Position numbers and translations under genes: made by a program
NCBI RefSeq assembly: GCF_000733765.1
Contig: NZ_JPOG01000001.1
Span: forward strand, 3,606,501 to 3,670,500
Source of the DNA: Algiphilus aromaticivorans DG1253
GTDB lineage: Bacteria; Pseudomonadota; Gammaproteobacteria; Nevskiales; Nevskiaceae
Direction: 5' to 3'
DNA: 64,000 nt
The notes under the pieces: model-generated
What the model was told of the DNA's origin: nothing
The model's database searches: none
What the model saw: only the letters and a program-made list of their open reading frames with translations
Shown here: piece by piece, positions 26,185-34,465 of the stretch
Numbering within the stretch: position 1 is the first letter of the stretch
Layout of the letters: every line of letters starts with the position of its first letter

Positions 26185-26964
26185 ATGGTCGCCGGCTCAT
26201 GCTCCGGCAGGGAGGCGTGTATCCGTTTGCTGACACTGAACATGCACAAGGGCTTCTCGGCATGGCGCCGTCGCTTCGTGCTGCACGAGCTGCGCGAGGC
26301 CATTCGCCTTTCCGGAGCGGATGTTGTGCTGCTGCAAGAGGTGCTGGGCGCGCACCGCGAACTCTCCACGCGCTGGGAGCGCTGGCCGGACCAGGGCCAG
26401 TACGAGTTTCTTGCCGACACCGTGTGGTCCGCCTATGCCTATGGCAAGAATGCGGTCTACCCGGAGGGGCATCACGGTAACGCCGTGCTGAGCAAGTTTC
26501 CCATCACGCATTTCCGCAACCACGACGTCTCTGTGGCGGACGAGGAAAAGCGCGGCCTGCTGCACTGTGTGCTGGATGTGCCGGGCTGGGCGCGACCGCT
26601 GCATGTCATCTGCGTGCATCTGGGCCTTTCCGAGGCGCAGCGGCGCGAACAGCTGCAGCGGCTGTGCGCGATGGTCGGTGACGAGATTCCTGCGAAGGAC
26701 CCGCTGGCGGTGGCCGGCGACTTCAATGACTGGCGCCAGCGCGCGCACGCCGTACTGGCGGATGGCGCCGGCCTGCGCGAGGTCTTCGTGGCGGCCCTCG
26801 GCCGGGCGCCGCGCACCTTTCCGGTGTGGCTGCCGCTGCTGCGGCTCGACCGCATCTACGCACGCAATCTGAAGGTCGCGCGGCCACAGGTTCTCCACGG
26901 GCGGCCGTGGAGCCGGCTGTCCGATCACGCGCCGCTGACGCTGGAACTGGCGGCCGTTTCATGA
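26185..26964 (+). CDS. Endonuclease/exonuclease/phosphatase family protein (YbhP-like)
   Basis: 259 residues. EEP fold: LLTLNMHKG (N-terminal metal site), LLQEVLG (Glu ligand), GHHGNAVLSKFPI, VAGDFNDWRQRA and the final SDHAPLTLEL with the catalytic His. In E. coli ybhP lies next to clsB (ybhO); here too the genes overlap by 4 bp. Possible phosphodiesterase acting on lipid or nucleic acid; substrate unknown. Confidence 0.9.
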   Translation: MVAGSCSGREACIRLLTLNMHKGFSAWRRRFVLHELREAIRLSGADVVLLQEVLGAHRELSTRWERWPDQGQYEFLADTVWSAYAYGKNAVYPEGHHGNAVLSKFPITHFRNHDVSVADEEKRGLLHCVLDVPGWARPLHVICVHLGLSEAQRREQLQRLCAMVGDEIPAKDPLAVAGDFNDWRQRAHAVLADGAGLREVFVAALGRAPRTFPVWLPLLRLDRIYARNLKVARPQVLHGRPWSRLSDHAPLTLELAAVS

Positions 26965-28217
26965 ACCATCCCCACGACTGGAGCGAGGGCAACACTCTCA
27001 CCCTGCTGGAGAACGGGGAGATGTTCTTTCCTGCCGTCTTCGCCGATATCCGGGCCGCGCGCGAGGAGGTCATCCTGGAGACCTTCATCTGGCTCGACGA
27101 CGCCATCGGCCGGGCGCTGCGCGAGGCGCTGCTGGAGGCGGCGTCGCACGGGGCGTCAGTGGATGTCACGGTGGACGGGCACGGTTCGGCGACGCTGGGT
27201 AAGGATTTCATCAAGCCGCTTACCGATGCCGGCGTTCGGCTGCACGTCTTCGGGCCGATGCCGCCCAAGCTCGGCATGCAGCCGAATCTGCTGCATCGCC
27301 TGCACCGCAAGATCGTGGTGGTCGACCAGCGCATCGCACATGTTGGCGGTATCAATTTCTCCGACGCGCACATGTACTACTACGGCGCGGAGTCGAAGCA
27401 GGATTACTCCGTCAGGGTCGAGGGGCCGGCGGTCGACGGCATCCGCGCCTTCTGTGCCGAGGCCATCGGGGCATCGATGAACAAGCGGCGCAGCAGCCTG
27501 CGGCGGCTGATGTGGCGCGTACCGACGGACTGGATGCGACCGCGGGCCAGTGCTCAGGCGCTCTTCGTCACTCGCGACAATGACCGCCACCGGCATGACA
27601 TCGAGGCCGTGTACCTGATGGGACTGCGCAGCGCGCGGCGCGACATCATCATCATGAACAGCTACTTCTTTCCCAGCCAGCGCTTCCTGCGCGCGATGCG
27701 GCAGGCGGTACAGCGCGGCGCGCGGCTTCGGCTGGTGCTGCAGGGGAACCCGGACAAGGGCTACGTCAAGTTCGCCGGCCAGACGCTCTACGACTATCTG
27801 CTCGACATGGGCGTGGAGATCTGGGAGTACACCGAGCGCCCATCGCACGCCAAGGTGGCGGTCGTGGATGACGCCTGGGCCACTGTCGGCTCCAGCAATC
27901 TCGACCCCTTCAGCCTGTCATTGAATCTGGAAGCGAATCTCGTCATCCGCGACAGCGCCTTCAACCGTGCGCTGCGCGCCAGCCTGGAGCACCTGCTGCG
28001 CCGGCACGCGCGCCGGGTGGAGCGTGTCGAGGTGGCGCGGCGCCACCCGCTGTGGCGCGTGTGGCGCTGGCTGGCCTTTCACCTGCTGCGCTACTTTCCG
28101 AGACTGGCGCGGCTGTTTCCGGTCAAGACCTCGCGGGTGGCCACCATCGAGCAGCCGCACAGCGATCTCGGCTCTGGAGAGCGCAGGATCGGGCACGTCG
28201 AAGAGTCGCGCGACTGA
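26961..28217 (+). CDS. clsB: Cardiolipin synthase B-like phospholipase D
   Basis: 418 residues. Two HKD motifs: HRLHRKIVVVD (about 112-122) and SHAKVAVVDDAWATVGSSN (about 294-312). Length, the N-terminal LLENGEMFFPAVFADI and the linkage to a YbhP-like gene point to ClsB, which makes cardiolipin at the inner membrane (from phosphatidylglycerol and phosphatidylethanolamine in E. coli). The C-terminal tail is basic with a membrane-associating segment (WRWLAFHLLRYFPRLARLF). Confidence 0.9.
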   Translation: MNHPHDWSEGNTLTLLENGEMFFPAVFADIRAAREEVILETFIWLDDAIGRALREALLEAASHGASVDVTVDGHGSATLGKDFIKPLTDAGVRLHVFGPMPPKLGMQPNLLHRLHRKIVVVDQRIAHVGGINFSDAHMYYYGAESKQDYSVRVEGPAVDGIRAFCAEAIGASMNKRRSSLRRLMWRVPTDWMRPRASAQALFVTRDNDRHRHDIEAVYLMGLRSARRDIIIMNSYFFPSQRFLRAMRQAVQRGARLRLVLQGNPDKGYVKFAGQTLYDYLLDMGVEIWEYTERPSHAKVAVVDDAWATVGSSNLDPFSLSLNLEANLVIRDSAFNRALRASLEHLLRRHARRVERVEVARRHPLWRVWRWLAFHLLRYFPRLARLFPVKTSRVATIEQPHSDLGSGERRIGHVEESRD

Positions 28218-28305
28218 CCTCTGGCGGTTCCCGCGGCTGCGACGGTGCGCGACAGGCGCGATGATGCGCGGACGGCGGCGGATGCCGGCACCAGCGGGAG
28301 GCAGC

Positions 28306-28827
28306 GTGGCACGCAATATCGAGATCAAGGCGCGCGCGCGGGATTTCCCGGCACAGACCGCCATCGCCACGCGTCTCGCGGATGGGCCGCCCGTGCGCAT
28401 CGAGCAGGAGGACACCTTCTTCCACGTGCCGCACGGCCGGCTCAAGCTCCGGCAATGCGGCGATGGCAGCGGCGAGCTGATCCAGTACGAGCGCGAGGAC
28501 GCGGCGGGTCCGAAGACCGCCACCTACCGGCGCGTGCCGGTACCCGACCCCGGTGCACTCAAGGACACGCTGGCGGCCGCGCTCGGCGTCCGCACGGTCG
28601 TACGGAAGACGCGAACGCTCCTGCTCGTTGGCCGGACGCGCGTTCATCTGGATGAGGTGGCCGGGCTCGGATGCTTCCTCGAGATCGAGGTGGTGCTCGG
28701 CCCGGAGCAGAGTGCTGAAGACGGCGCCGTCACCGCGAAGGCGCTGATGGCGGCGCTCGGTATTGCCGCCAGCGATCGGGTCGCGGGTGCCTATGCGGAT
28801 CTTGCGCTGCGGGAAGCGTCTGGCTAA
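28306..28827 (+). CDS. CYTH-domain protein (class IV adenylate cyclase-like)
   Basis: 173 residues from GTG 28306 with SD GGGAGG. CYTH tunnel pattern: ARNIEIKARARDF, EDTFFHVPHGRLKLRQ, YEREDAAGPKTATYR, HLDEVAGLGCFLEIEVVL. Members bind triphosphates: class IV adenylate cyclases, thiamine triphosphatases and inorganic triphosphatases. The precise activity is not visible. Its last codons overlap the convergent HPF gene by 4 bp. Confidence 0.87.
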   Translation: MARNIEIKARARDFPAQTAIATRLADGPPVRIEQEDTFFHVPHGRLKLRQCGDGSGELIQYEREDAAGPKTATYRRVPVPDPGALKDTLAAALGVRTVVRKTRTLLLVGRTRVHLDEVAGLGCFLEIEVVLGPEQSAEDGAVTAKALMAALGIAASDRVAGAYADLALREASG

Positions 28828-29138
28828 CCACGCTCGCCGCGCTTGCCGAGCTGCTTCTCCAACACCTTCTTCAACCGGTCCGCGCTCAGGCTGATGCCTT
28901 CGTAGGCGTCCTCCGTGGTCGACTCGGCCACAGCCGGCTGCAGGCCGCGCGGGCGCGCCTCAAGCTTGCAGTGTTTGTCCGGACCGCCCTTGGGGCCGTT
29001 GATGTCCTTGAGATGCACCTCGATCCGTGTCAGCCGGTCGCCGAAGCGCTTCTCCAGCGCTTCCAGCTTGTCGTGGATGTGTTGCTCCAGCGCCTCCGAG
29101 AGTGTGATGCCATCCGCTGGATTGATTTGTACCTGCAC
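28824..29138 (-). CDS. HPF/RaiA-family ribosome-associated protein
   Basis: 104 residues from GTG 29138 with a strong SD (AAGGAGG). S30AE fold: ITLSEALEQHIHDKLEALEKRF, TRIEVHLKDINGPKGGPDKHCKLEARP, then DRLKKVLEKQLGKRGERG. Short form without the C-terminal dimerisation domain. It carries the KGGPDKHC insertion seen in a subgroup of HPF-like proteins not linked to rpoN. Likely binds ribosomes under stress. Confidence 0.88.
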   Translation of the reverse strand: MQVQINPADGITLSEALEQHIHDKLEALEKRFGDRLTRIEVHLKDINGPKGGPDKHCKLEARPRGLQPAVAESTTEDAYEGISLSADRLKKVLEKQLGKRGERG

Positions 29139-29300
29139 GCGGTGCCTCCTTTATCTGTGAATGCGGCGGGGCCGACATGCCGTCGGCCCTCTCAAGTCGA
29201 CTGCCCAAGGCCGGGGCGAGTTCGCGCGGATACTGTCGCGCACCAGTGGCACGCGGTTAAGCTGCCCCGAAGCCGGTCCTTCATGAAAGTCGGAGGGCAT

Positions 29301-29573
29301 GTGTCGATTCAGGACAACACGCGACGCTATGGGCGGATCAGCCGTGTCCTACACTCGGGGCATGCCGCTGTTCAGCGGCTGGGAAGACGAGAGGGAGATC
29401 GCCTGGACGATCGCGCCCGCCAACCTTCTGCACGGACGGCTCGGCTGGGCGCTGCTGGCGGTCATCGCCGGCCACATCACCATGGCCGTCTGGCATCGGC
29501 GCGCGGCCGATCAGCCCGACGTGTTGCCGCGCATCTGGCGGAAGCCCTGGACGCAGCTCGGGTATAGAAGGAC
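29301..29573 (+). pseudogene. Internally deleted cytochrome b561
   Basis: From a GTG at 29301 with SD GGAGGG the frame reads SIQDNTRRYGRISRVLH, the normal b561 N-terminus. Near 29355 the match jumps, in another frame, to the C-terminal part: GMPLFSGWEDEREIAWTI, then LLHGRLGWALLAVIAGHIT and RRAADQPDVLPRIW. Roughly half of a normal b561 gene, including the central transmembrane helices, is gone and the reading frame is broken. No functional product is expected. It runs up to the DUF1772 start. Confidence 0.75.
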
Positions 29574-30056
29574 GTGCTCGGATCGCTGCTCCCGATGCTT
29601 TCGCTGCTGCTCTGCCTCGGTGCGGCGACGGTGGGCGGCGTCTTTTTCGCTTTCTCCTCCTTCGTGATGCGCGCCCTCGGCCAGCTGCCACCGGAGGCCG
29701 GCGTCGCGGCCATGCAGCGCATCAACGTCGTCGTGCTCAATGCCTGGTTCCTCGGTGCCTTCCTCGGCACCGCGTTGCTGGCATCGCTCGCCGCGGTGAC
29801 CGCGCTGCAGGTGTTGCCGGCGCCCGAGGCCGCGCAGCTGCTGGTCGCGGCGCTGCTGTATCTGGTCGGCCCGCTCGCGGTCACGATGCGCTGCAATGTC
29901 CCGCGCAACGAGCGGCTGGCGCGTATGGAGGCGGCCTCCGCCGAGGCCGCGCAATACTGGCCGCTCTATAAGCGCGAATGGACGCGCTGGAACCACGTCC
30001 GCACGGTCGCATCGCTGGCTTCTGCCACCTGCGCTGCCGGTGCGTTGATTGCCTAG
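29574..30056 (+). CDS. DUF1772 (anthrone oxygenase-like) membrane protein
   Basis: 160 residues from GTG 29574. Four hydrophobic helices; family features GGVFFAFSSFVMRAL, AAMQRINVVVLNAWFLG, MRCNVPRNERLA, WTRWNHVRTVASL. DUF1772 proteins are integral membrane proteins related to anthrone oxygenases, mostly uncharacterised. It begins directly after the b561 remnant. Confidence 0.9.
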   Translation: MLGSLLPMLSLLLCLGAATVGGVFFAFSSFVMRALGQLPPEAGVAAMQRINVVVLNAWFLGAFLGTALLASLAAVTALQVLPAPEAAQLLVAALLYLVGPLAVTMRCNVPRNERLARMEAASAEAAQYWPLYKREWTRWNHVRTVASLASATCAAGALIA

Positions 30057-30098
30057 AATTGCGCACTCGATCGGGAGTGCCGCGCAACTTGAGGACGG

Positions 30099-30853
30099 AT
30101 GGCTGACGGCAAGCACAACGCGAGCGCGCTGAAGGCGATGAAGGGGCGGATGTCCGTTCCCATGCTGACCGCCTACACGACACCGATCGCCCGCTGCCTT
30201 GAGAAGGCGGCCTACCGGTTCTTCTCGTCGGTGACACCGTGGGGATGGTCGAGATGGGCTTGGCCAGCACGCGCGAAGTCACAGTGGCACACATGCAGTA
30301 CCACATCGGCGCGGTGCGCCGGGGTGCGCCAAGTACGCACATCGTCGGGGATCTTCCCTATGACAGCGATCGCGATCCGGAAACGGCATTGCACAATGCG
30401 CGGCTGCTGATCAATGCCGGTGCCGACAGCATCAAGCTGGAAGGCCCGAAGCTGGAGGTGATCCGCCATCTCGTCGCTGGTGGCATCGACGTGGTCGGTC
30501 ATACTGGACTGACCCCGCAGACCGCGGCGGACTTCAAGCAGGTCGGCCGACAAGCGGATGACGCCGAGCGCATTGGGCGCGAGGCTGCGGCCATCGTCGA
30601 GGCGGGCGTTTTCATGCTGGTGCTCGAGCACATCCCGGAGCAACTGGCCGCGCGGATCACCGGGTCAGTGCCGGTGCCGACGATCGGTATCGGCGCAGGG
30701 GCTTCCTGCGATGGTCAGGTGCTCGTCATCAACGATGCCATCGGCCTTGGCGAGAAGTGGCCGCCCTTTTCTCGCCAGTACGCTCATGTCAGTCAGACCA
30801 TCACCGAGGCGGCAGAGCGTTTCGTGCAGCAGGTGGTGGATCGCCGCTTCTGA
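30099..30853 (+). pseudogene. panB: panB (ketopantoate hydroxymethyltransferase) with one-base frameshift
   Basis: The first 42 codons read as PanB (SVPMLTAYTTPIARCLEKA), then the frame breaks at about 30212-30218. The correct product continues one frame away (VLLVGDTVGMVEMGLASTRE, DSIKLEGPKLE, VLEHIPEQLA, VPTIGIGAGASCDGQVLV) to 30853. Restoring one G in GCGGCC (making GCGGGCC) gives the family-typical EKAGLPVLLVGD and a 251-residue enzyme. PanB makes ketopantoate for coenzyme A. No panC is adjacent. Either a real deletion, with another panB elsewhere, or a sequencing error. Confidence 0.85.
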
Positions 30854-30945
30854 GCGCGGTTGAGCCGAGACGGTTGCCTCAGGCTTCGCCGTCGAATTTC
30901 TGCAGCGCCATTCGACCAGCACCAGTGGCCTCGAAAGGTGGTTGG

Positions 30946-31419
30946 ATGAGAACCGATTCCGCATCACGCGTGATTGCGGCGCCCGCGGAGGTGATCTACG
31001 CGGCGCTGCTCGACCCCGGCGCCATGGCGCGCTGGCGACCGCCGGCGGGCATGCGCTGCGAGGTGCACACCTTCGATGCGCGCGAAGGCGGTGGCTTTTG
31101 CATGACCTTCGCCTACAGCGATGCCGGACACGCTGTAGCGGGCAAGACCAGCAAGCACGCCGATGTCTTCGAGGGGCGCTTTGTCGAGCTGGTGCCGGAT
31201 GCACGCGTCGTCGAGCGGATCGATTTCGTCTCGGAGGATCCGGCATTCTTCGGGCCGATGACGGTTGTCACGTCACTGACGCCGGTTGCCGGCGGCACGG
31301 AGGTGACGATCACCTGCAAGGATGTGCCGAGCGGCATCCGCCGCGAGGATCACCAGGTCGGCCTGCGCTCGACGCTGGCCAATCTCGCCGCTTATACCGA
31401 GCACGGAGCACAGGGATGA
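30946..31419 (+). CDS. SRPBCC (AHSA1-like) domain protein
   Basis: 157 residues. START-like fold of the AHSA1 group: APAEVIYAALLDPGAMARW, GGGFCMTFAYSD, FVELVPDARVVERIDF, TSLTPVAGGTEVTI. Ligand unknown. It overlaps the downstream cupin gene by 4 bp, so they are probably translated together. Confidence 0.88.
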   Translation: MRTDSASRVIAAPAEVIYAALLDPGAMARWRPPAGMRCEVHTFDAREGGGFCMTFAYSDAGHAVAGKTSKHADVFEGRFVELVPDARVVERIDFVSEDPAFFGPMTVVTSLTPVAGGTEVTITCKDVPSGIRREDHQVGLRSTLANLAAYTEHGAQG

Positions 31420-31799
31420 ATCTCACGGAAAGTTTCGCTGTCCTGAAGCCGAATCACGGCGTCGAGCCCATCGACGTCTCGCCCGCGATCTACCAGCAGC
31501 TCGACGAGCGCTACGACGGCTTCCGCGGGCACGTCCTGGTCTCGCTGCACGCCTTCGACACGCCCTGGGGCAGCTGGGAGCGGCATCCGCACGGCGACGA
31601 GATCGTCGTGTTGCTCGCCGGCGCGGCGGAAATCACCCTGCGCCGGGACGCGGGCGACGACGTAGTCGCGCTGTCGGCGCCGGAGGACTACGTCGTCGTG
31701 CCGCGCAACACCTGGCATACGGCCAGCCGCGTGCAGCCCGGTACGCGCATGCTCTTCATCACGCCGGGCGAGGGCACCGAGCACGCCGATATACCCTGA
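31416..31799 (+). CDS. Small cupin protein
   Basis: 127 residues. Single cupin barrel: WERHPHGDEIVVLLAGAAEI carries the first metal motif (H, H, E) and VVPRNTWHTA the second (H). Substrate unknown. Coupled to the SRPBCC gene. Confidence 0.87.
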   Translation: MNLTESFAVLKPNHGVEPIDVSPAIYQQLDERYDGFRGHVLVSLHAFDTPWGSWERHPHGDEIVVLLAGAAEITLRRDAGDDVVALSAPEDYVVVPRNTWHTASRVQPGTRMLFITPGEGTEHADIP

Positions 31800-31814
31800 G
31801 CGGAGGCGGCGCCG

Positions 31815-33374
31815 TCACAGCGTCAGTGTGTGGGTGACGCCGATGCGCGCGACGAAGTCCTCGTCGTGCGAGACGACGACGAGGGTGCCGCTGTAGTTCT
31901 GCAGCGCCGCCTCGAGCAGCTCGCGGGAATCCAGATCCAGGTGGTTGTCGGGCTCGTCGAGCAGGAGCGTCGCCGGTGGTTCGGCACCGCCGGTGACGGC
32001 GAGCAGGGCCACCTTGAGCCGCTCGCCCCCGCTGAGCGCGGCCAGCGGCAGCAGCGCCTCGTCGCCGGGCAGGCGCAGGCCGGCCAGGCGCGTGCGCCAG
32101 TCGGCATCGGCCGCTTCCGGATGTAGGCGCCGCAGGTTGTCGACCGCCGAGGACGTCGGGTCGAGCAGGCGGAAGTCCTGGTCGAGGTAGACGCAGGATC
32201 CGTGTCGCCGGCAGTTGCCCGACTCCGGTGCCAGCCGGCCCGCCATGATCCTCAGCAGCGTCGTTTTGCCGCAGCCGTTGGGTCCGTGCACTCGCCAGCG
32301 CTCGCCGGCGCGCAGCGTCAGCGACAGCGGTGCATGCGCGCTCCCGGGCAGCGTCACCGCTTCCAGATGCAGGCGCACGGCAGCGCCATGCCCATCGCCG
32401 GCCAGCGGGAGCCGCTGTGTCGGCAGCGCCTCGCGCTGTGCGCGATCCCGTTGCAGCTGTGCCGCGACGCGGGCTTCGCGCTGCGCGTGCGCGATCCTGT
32501 TCCGGCCGCCACGATTCTCGGCGCGCTCGGCGCCCTTATCGAGCAGCATCTTGCTCTGCGAGCCTGAGCGGCGCTGCTTCTCTCCCTGCCGGCGGCGTCT
32601 GGCCGCGCGCTCGGCAGCGGCCTGGCGCTCCTCGCGCAGGCGGCGGCGCTGCTTCTCGGCGTCGTCGATGCGCTGCTCCAGCGCTGCCGCCTCGCGCTCC
32701 CGCCAGTTCTGCAGCGCCTCGTAGCTGCCGTGACGGCGCAGGCCGTCCGCGCGCAGCTCGAGGACGGCGTCGGCGCCGCGCAGCAGCGTTCGGTCGTGGC
32801 TGGCCACCAGCGCGCCGCCCGGGTGCGCCTTGAGCCGCTCGAGCAGCCACCGGCGGCCTGCGGCATCCATGTGATTGCTGGGCTCGTCGAGCAGCAGATA
32901 ATGGTTGCGGCGCAGGAAGGCGGCGCACAGCGCCAGCCGGCTCTGCTCGCCGCCGCTGAGCGTGTCGACCGCCCTTTCCATGTCCGTGTTAAGGCCCGCA
33001 TCGGCGAGCTGCTGCTGCCACTGCGCCGGCAGATGCCAGAGCGCGGCAACGCGGTCGAGGTCGGCCGGCTCGGCGTCGCCGCGCGCGATGCGCGCGAAGG
33101 TGTCGTGCAGGTGCGTCACGCCCAGCGCATCGGCGACGCGGCCGGCCGGCAGGCGCTGAAGCTGGTCGACGCGATAATGGGGCCGGTGCCACTGGATGTC
33201 GCCCGTGGTGGGCGCCAGCTCGCCGGCTAGCAGCTTCAGCAGCACCGATTTGCCGCGGCCGTTGGGGCCGACCAGCGCGGTGACGCCTTCCTCCAGGCTG
33301 GCCGCCAGATCGTGGAAGAGGCGATGATCGTTGAAATCGACGGTGAGATCGGAGAATCGACCGATGACCGACAT
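31815..33374 (-). CDS. ABC-F family ATPase
   Basis: 519 residues with two ABC cassettes and no membrane segment: Walker A GPNGRGKS (about 36-43) and GPNGCGKT, signatures LSGGEQSRLAL and LSGGERLKVAL, Walker B LLLDEPSNHMD and LLLDEPDNHLD. The interdomain linker (about 210-300) is long, Arg/Glu-rich and coiled-coil. ABC-F proteins act on ribosomes; some protect against ribosome-targeting antibiotics, others are translation factors. Subfamily cannot be settled from sequence alone. Confidence 0.92.
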   Translation of the reverse strand: MSVIGRFSDLTVDFNDHRLFHDLAASLEEGVTALVGPNGRGKSVLLKLLAGELAPTTGDIQWHRPHYRVDQLQRLPAGRVADALGVTHLHDTFARIARGDAEPADLDRVAALWHLPAQWQQQLADAGLNTDMERAVDTLSGGEQSRLALCAAFLRRNHYLLLDEPSNHMDAAGRRWLLERLKAHPGGALVASHDRTLLRGADAVLELRADGLRRHGSYEALQNWREREAAALEQRIDDAEKQRRRLREERQAAAERAARRRRQGEKQRRSGSQSKMLLDKGAERAENRGGRNRIAHAQREARVAAQLQRDRAQREALPTQRLPLAGDGHGAAVRLHLEAVTLPGSAHAPLSLTLRAGERWRVHGPNGCGKTTLLRIMAGRLAPESGNCRRHGSCVYLDQDFRLLDPTSSAVDNLRRLHPEAADADWRTRLAGLRLPGDEALLPLAALSGGERLKVALLAVTGGAEPPATLLLDEPDNHLDLDSRELLEAALQNYSGTLVVVSHDEDFVARIGVTHTLTL

Positions 33375-33581
33375 GGGCTGCCTCCCGGCGGGCGGGCAGG
33401 CGGCGGTTGCCCTGCTGTCGGCAGGTTGCCGCCTGCACGCGAAAGCGAGCGCCCCGGTGCGGGGCGCGGAAGCTCGGTGCGGGGGCTTACTGCTTCATTG
33501 CCGGATCGACTCCGTCGCGATGGCGGACTGCGGCACAAGTCTAGCTGCGTCGTTTGCGGCGATCCAGCCAGCGCGGCGCGC

Positions 33582-34075
33582 ATGAAGATTCGGGTCTATG
33601 CCGAGGGCGATCTGGAGGCCGTTGTCGCGCTGTTCACGGCGGCGATTCACACGCTGGCGGCGGATGCCTACGACGCCGCGCAGCGCGCGGTCTAGGCGCC
33701 CGAGTTGCCGGATCTGGTGGCGTGGCGCAGTCGTCTGGCTCGTTTGCAGGTGCTGGTCGCCGAAGCAGACAACGCGCTGGCGGGCTTCATCGGCTTCAGC
33801 ACCGACGGTCATATCGATCTGCTCTACACGGCGCCGGAATATGCGCGGCGGGGCGTTGCCTCGGCGCTCTATGGCGAGACCGAGCGGCGCCTGTCCGCAA
33901 GCGGCGTACGGGTGCTGTGCACCGAGGCGAGTCTGGTTGCCGCGCCCTTCTTTTCCCTCCAGGGCTTTACGGTTGCGGCGCATCAGCGCATCAGCGCGTC
34001 AGCGCGTCAGCGCGTCAGCGCGTCATGCGTCGCGGCGTGGCCTTAGCGCGCTACGTGATGCGCAAGCTGCTCTGA
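33582..34075 (+). pseudogene. GNAT acetyltransferase broken by a stop codon and a repeat expansion
   Basis: From ATG 33582 the frame reads KIRVYAEGDLEAVVALFTAA to a TAG at 33693-33695, where TGG (Trp) would be expected. The same frame continues APELPDLVAWRSRLARLQVL, then YARRGVASALYGETERRL and FFSLQGFTVAAHQR. There a block of five 8-bp repeats (33981-34020) shifts it, while the natural end RRGVALARYVMRKLL lies in another frame, ending at 34075. Counting shows that one, four or seven repeat units keep the frame; five do not. Two independent lesions imply loss of function. Confidence 0.85.
33981..34024 (+). repeat. 8-bp tandem repeat, five units plus a partial
   Basis: Two CATCAGCG units followed by three CGTCAGCG units and CGTC. 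An octamer array inside a coding sequence is slippage-prone, and each unit changes the frame. Confidence 0.95.
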
Positions 34076-34162
34076 GGTTTGCGGCGGGATGCCAGCGCAT
34101 CGCTTGGCGCCTGGGCTAAGCTGTGTCGGTCAGTTGCGTTGCCGAAGGCGCGGGAGCGGAAG

Positions 34163-34465
34163 ATGGCGACACATCGGGTAGGCATCGTCGTCTTCGAGAA
34201 CGCCGAGGTTCTGGATTTCTGCGGCCCCTTCGAGGTCTTTTCGGTGACGCGGCTGGACGAGGACCAGCGGCGCACGACGGCCTCGCCCTTCGAGGTGGTG
34301 CTGGTGGCCGAGAGCACACGTCCGGTGCGCGCCAACGGCGGCATGACGGTAGTGCCCGATTACGCATTCGCCGATTGCCCCCGGCTGGATATCCTCCTGG
34401 TTCCGGGAGGCTGGGGCACGCGCGCCCAGATCGCCAATACCCACACGCGCGCCGCATCGTCGTCG
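34163..34465 (+). pseudogene. Truncated DJ-1/PfpI (GlxA-like) domain, in frame with downstream peptidase
   Basis: ATG 34163 opens a DJ-1/PfpI domain: VGIVVFENAEVLDFCGPFEV, PFEVVLVAES, DYAFADCPRLDILLVPGGWG. It stops near residue 96, just before the nucleophile elbow (the SVCTGA-type motif is absent), so no catalytic cysteine remains. Without an intervening stop it runs into the signal peptide of the M1-like lipoprotein at 34466. Read as the remnant of a DJ-1 gene whose 3' half was lost by deletion. Confidence 0.7.
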
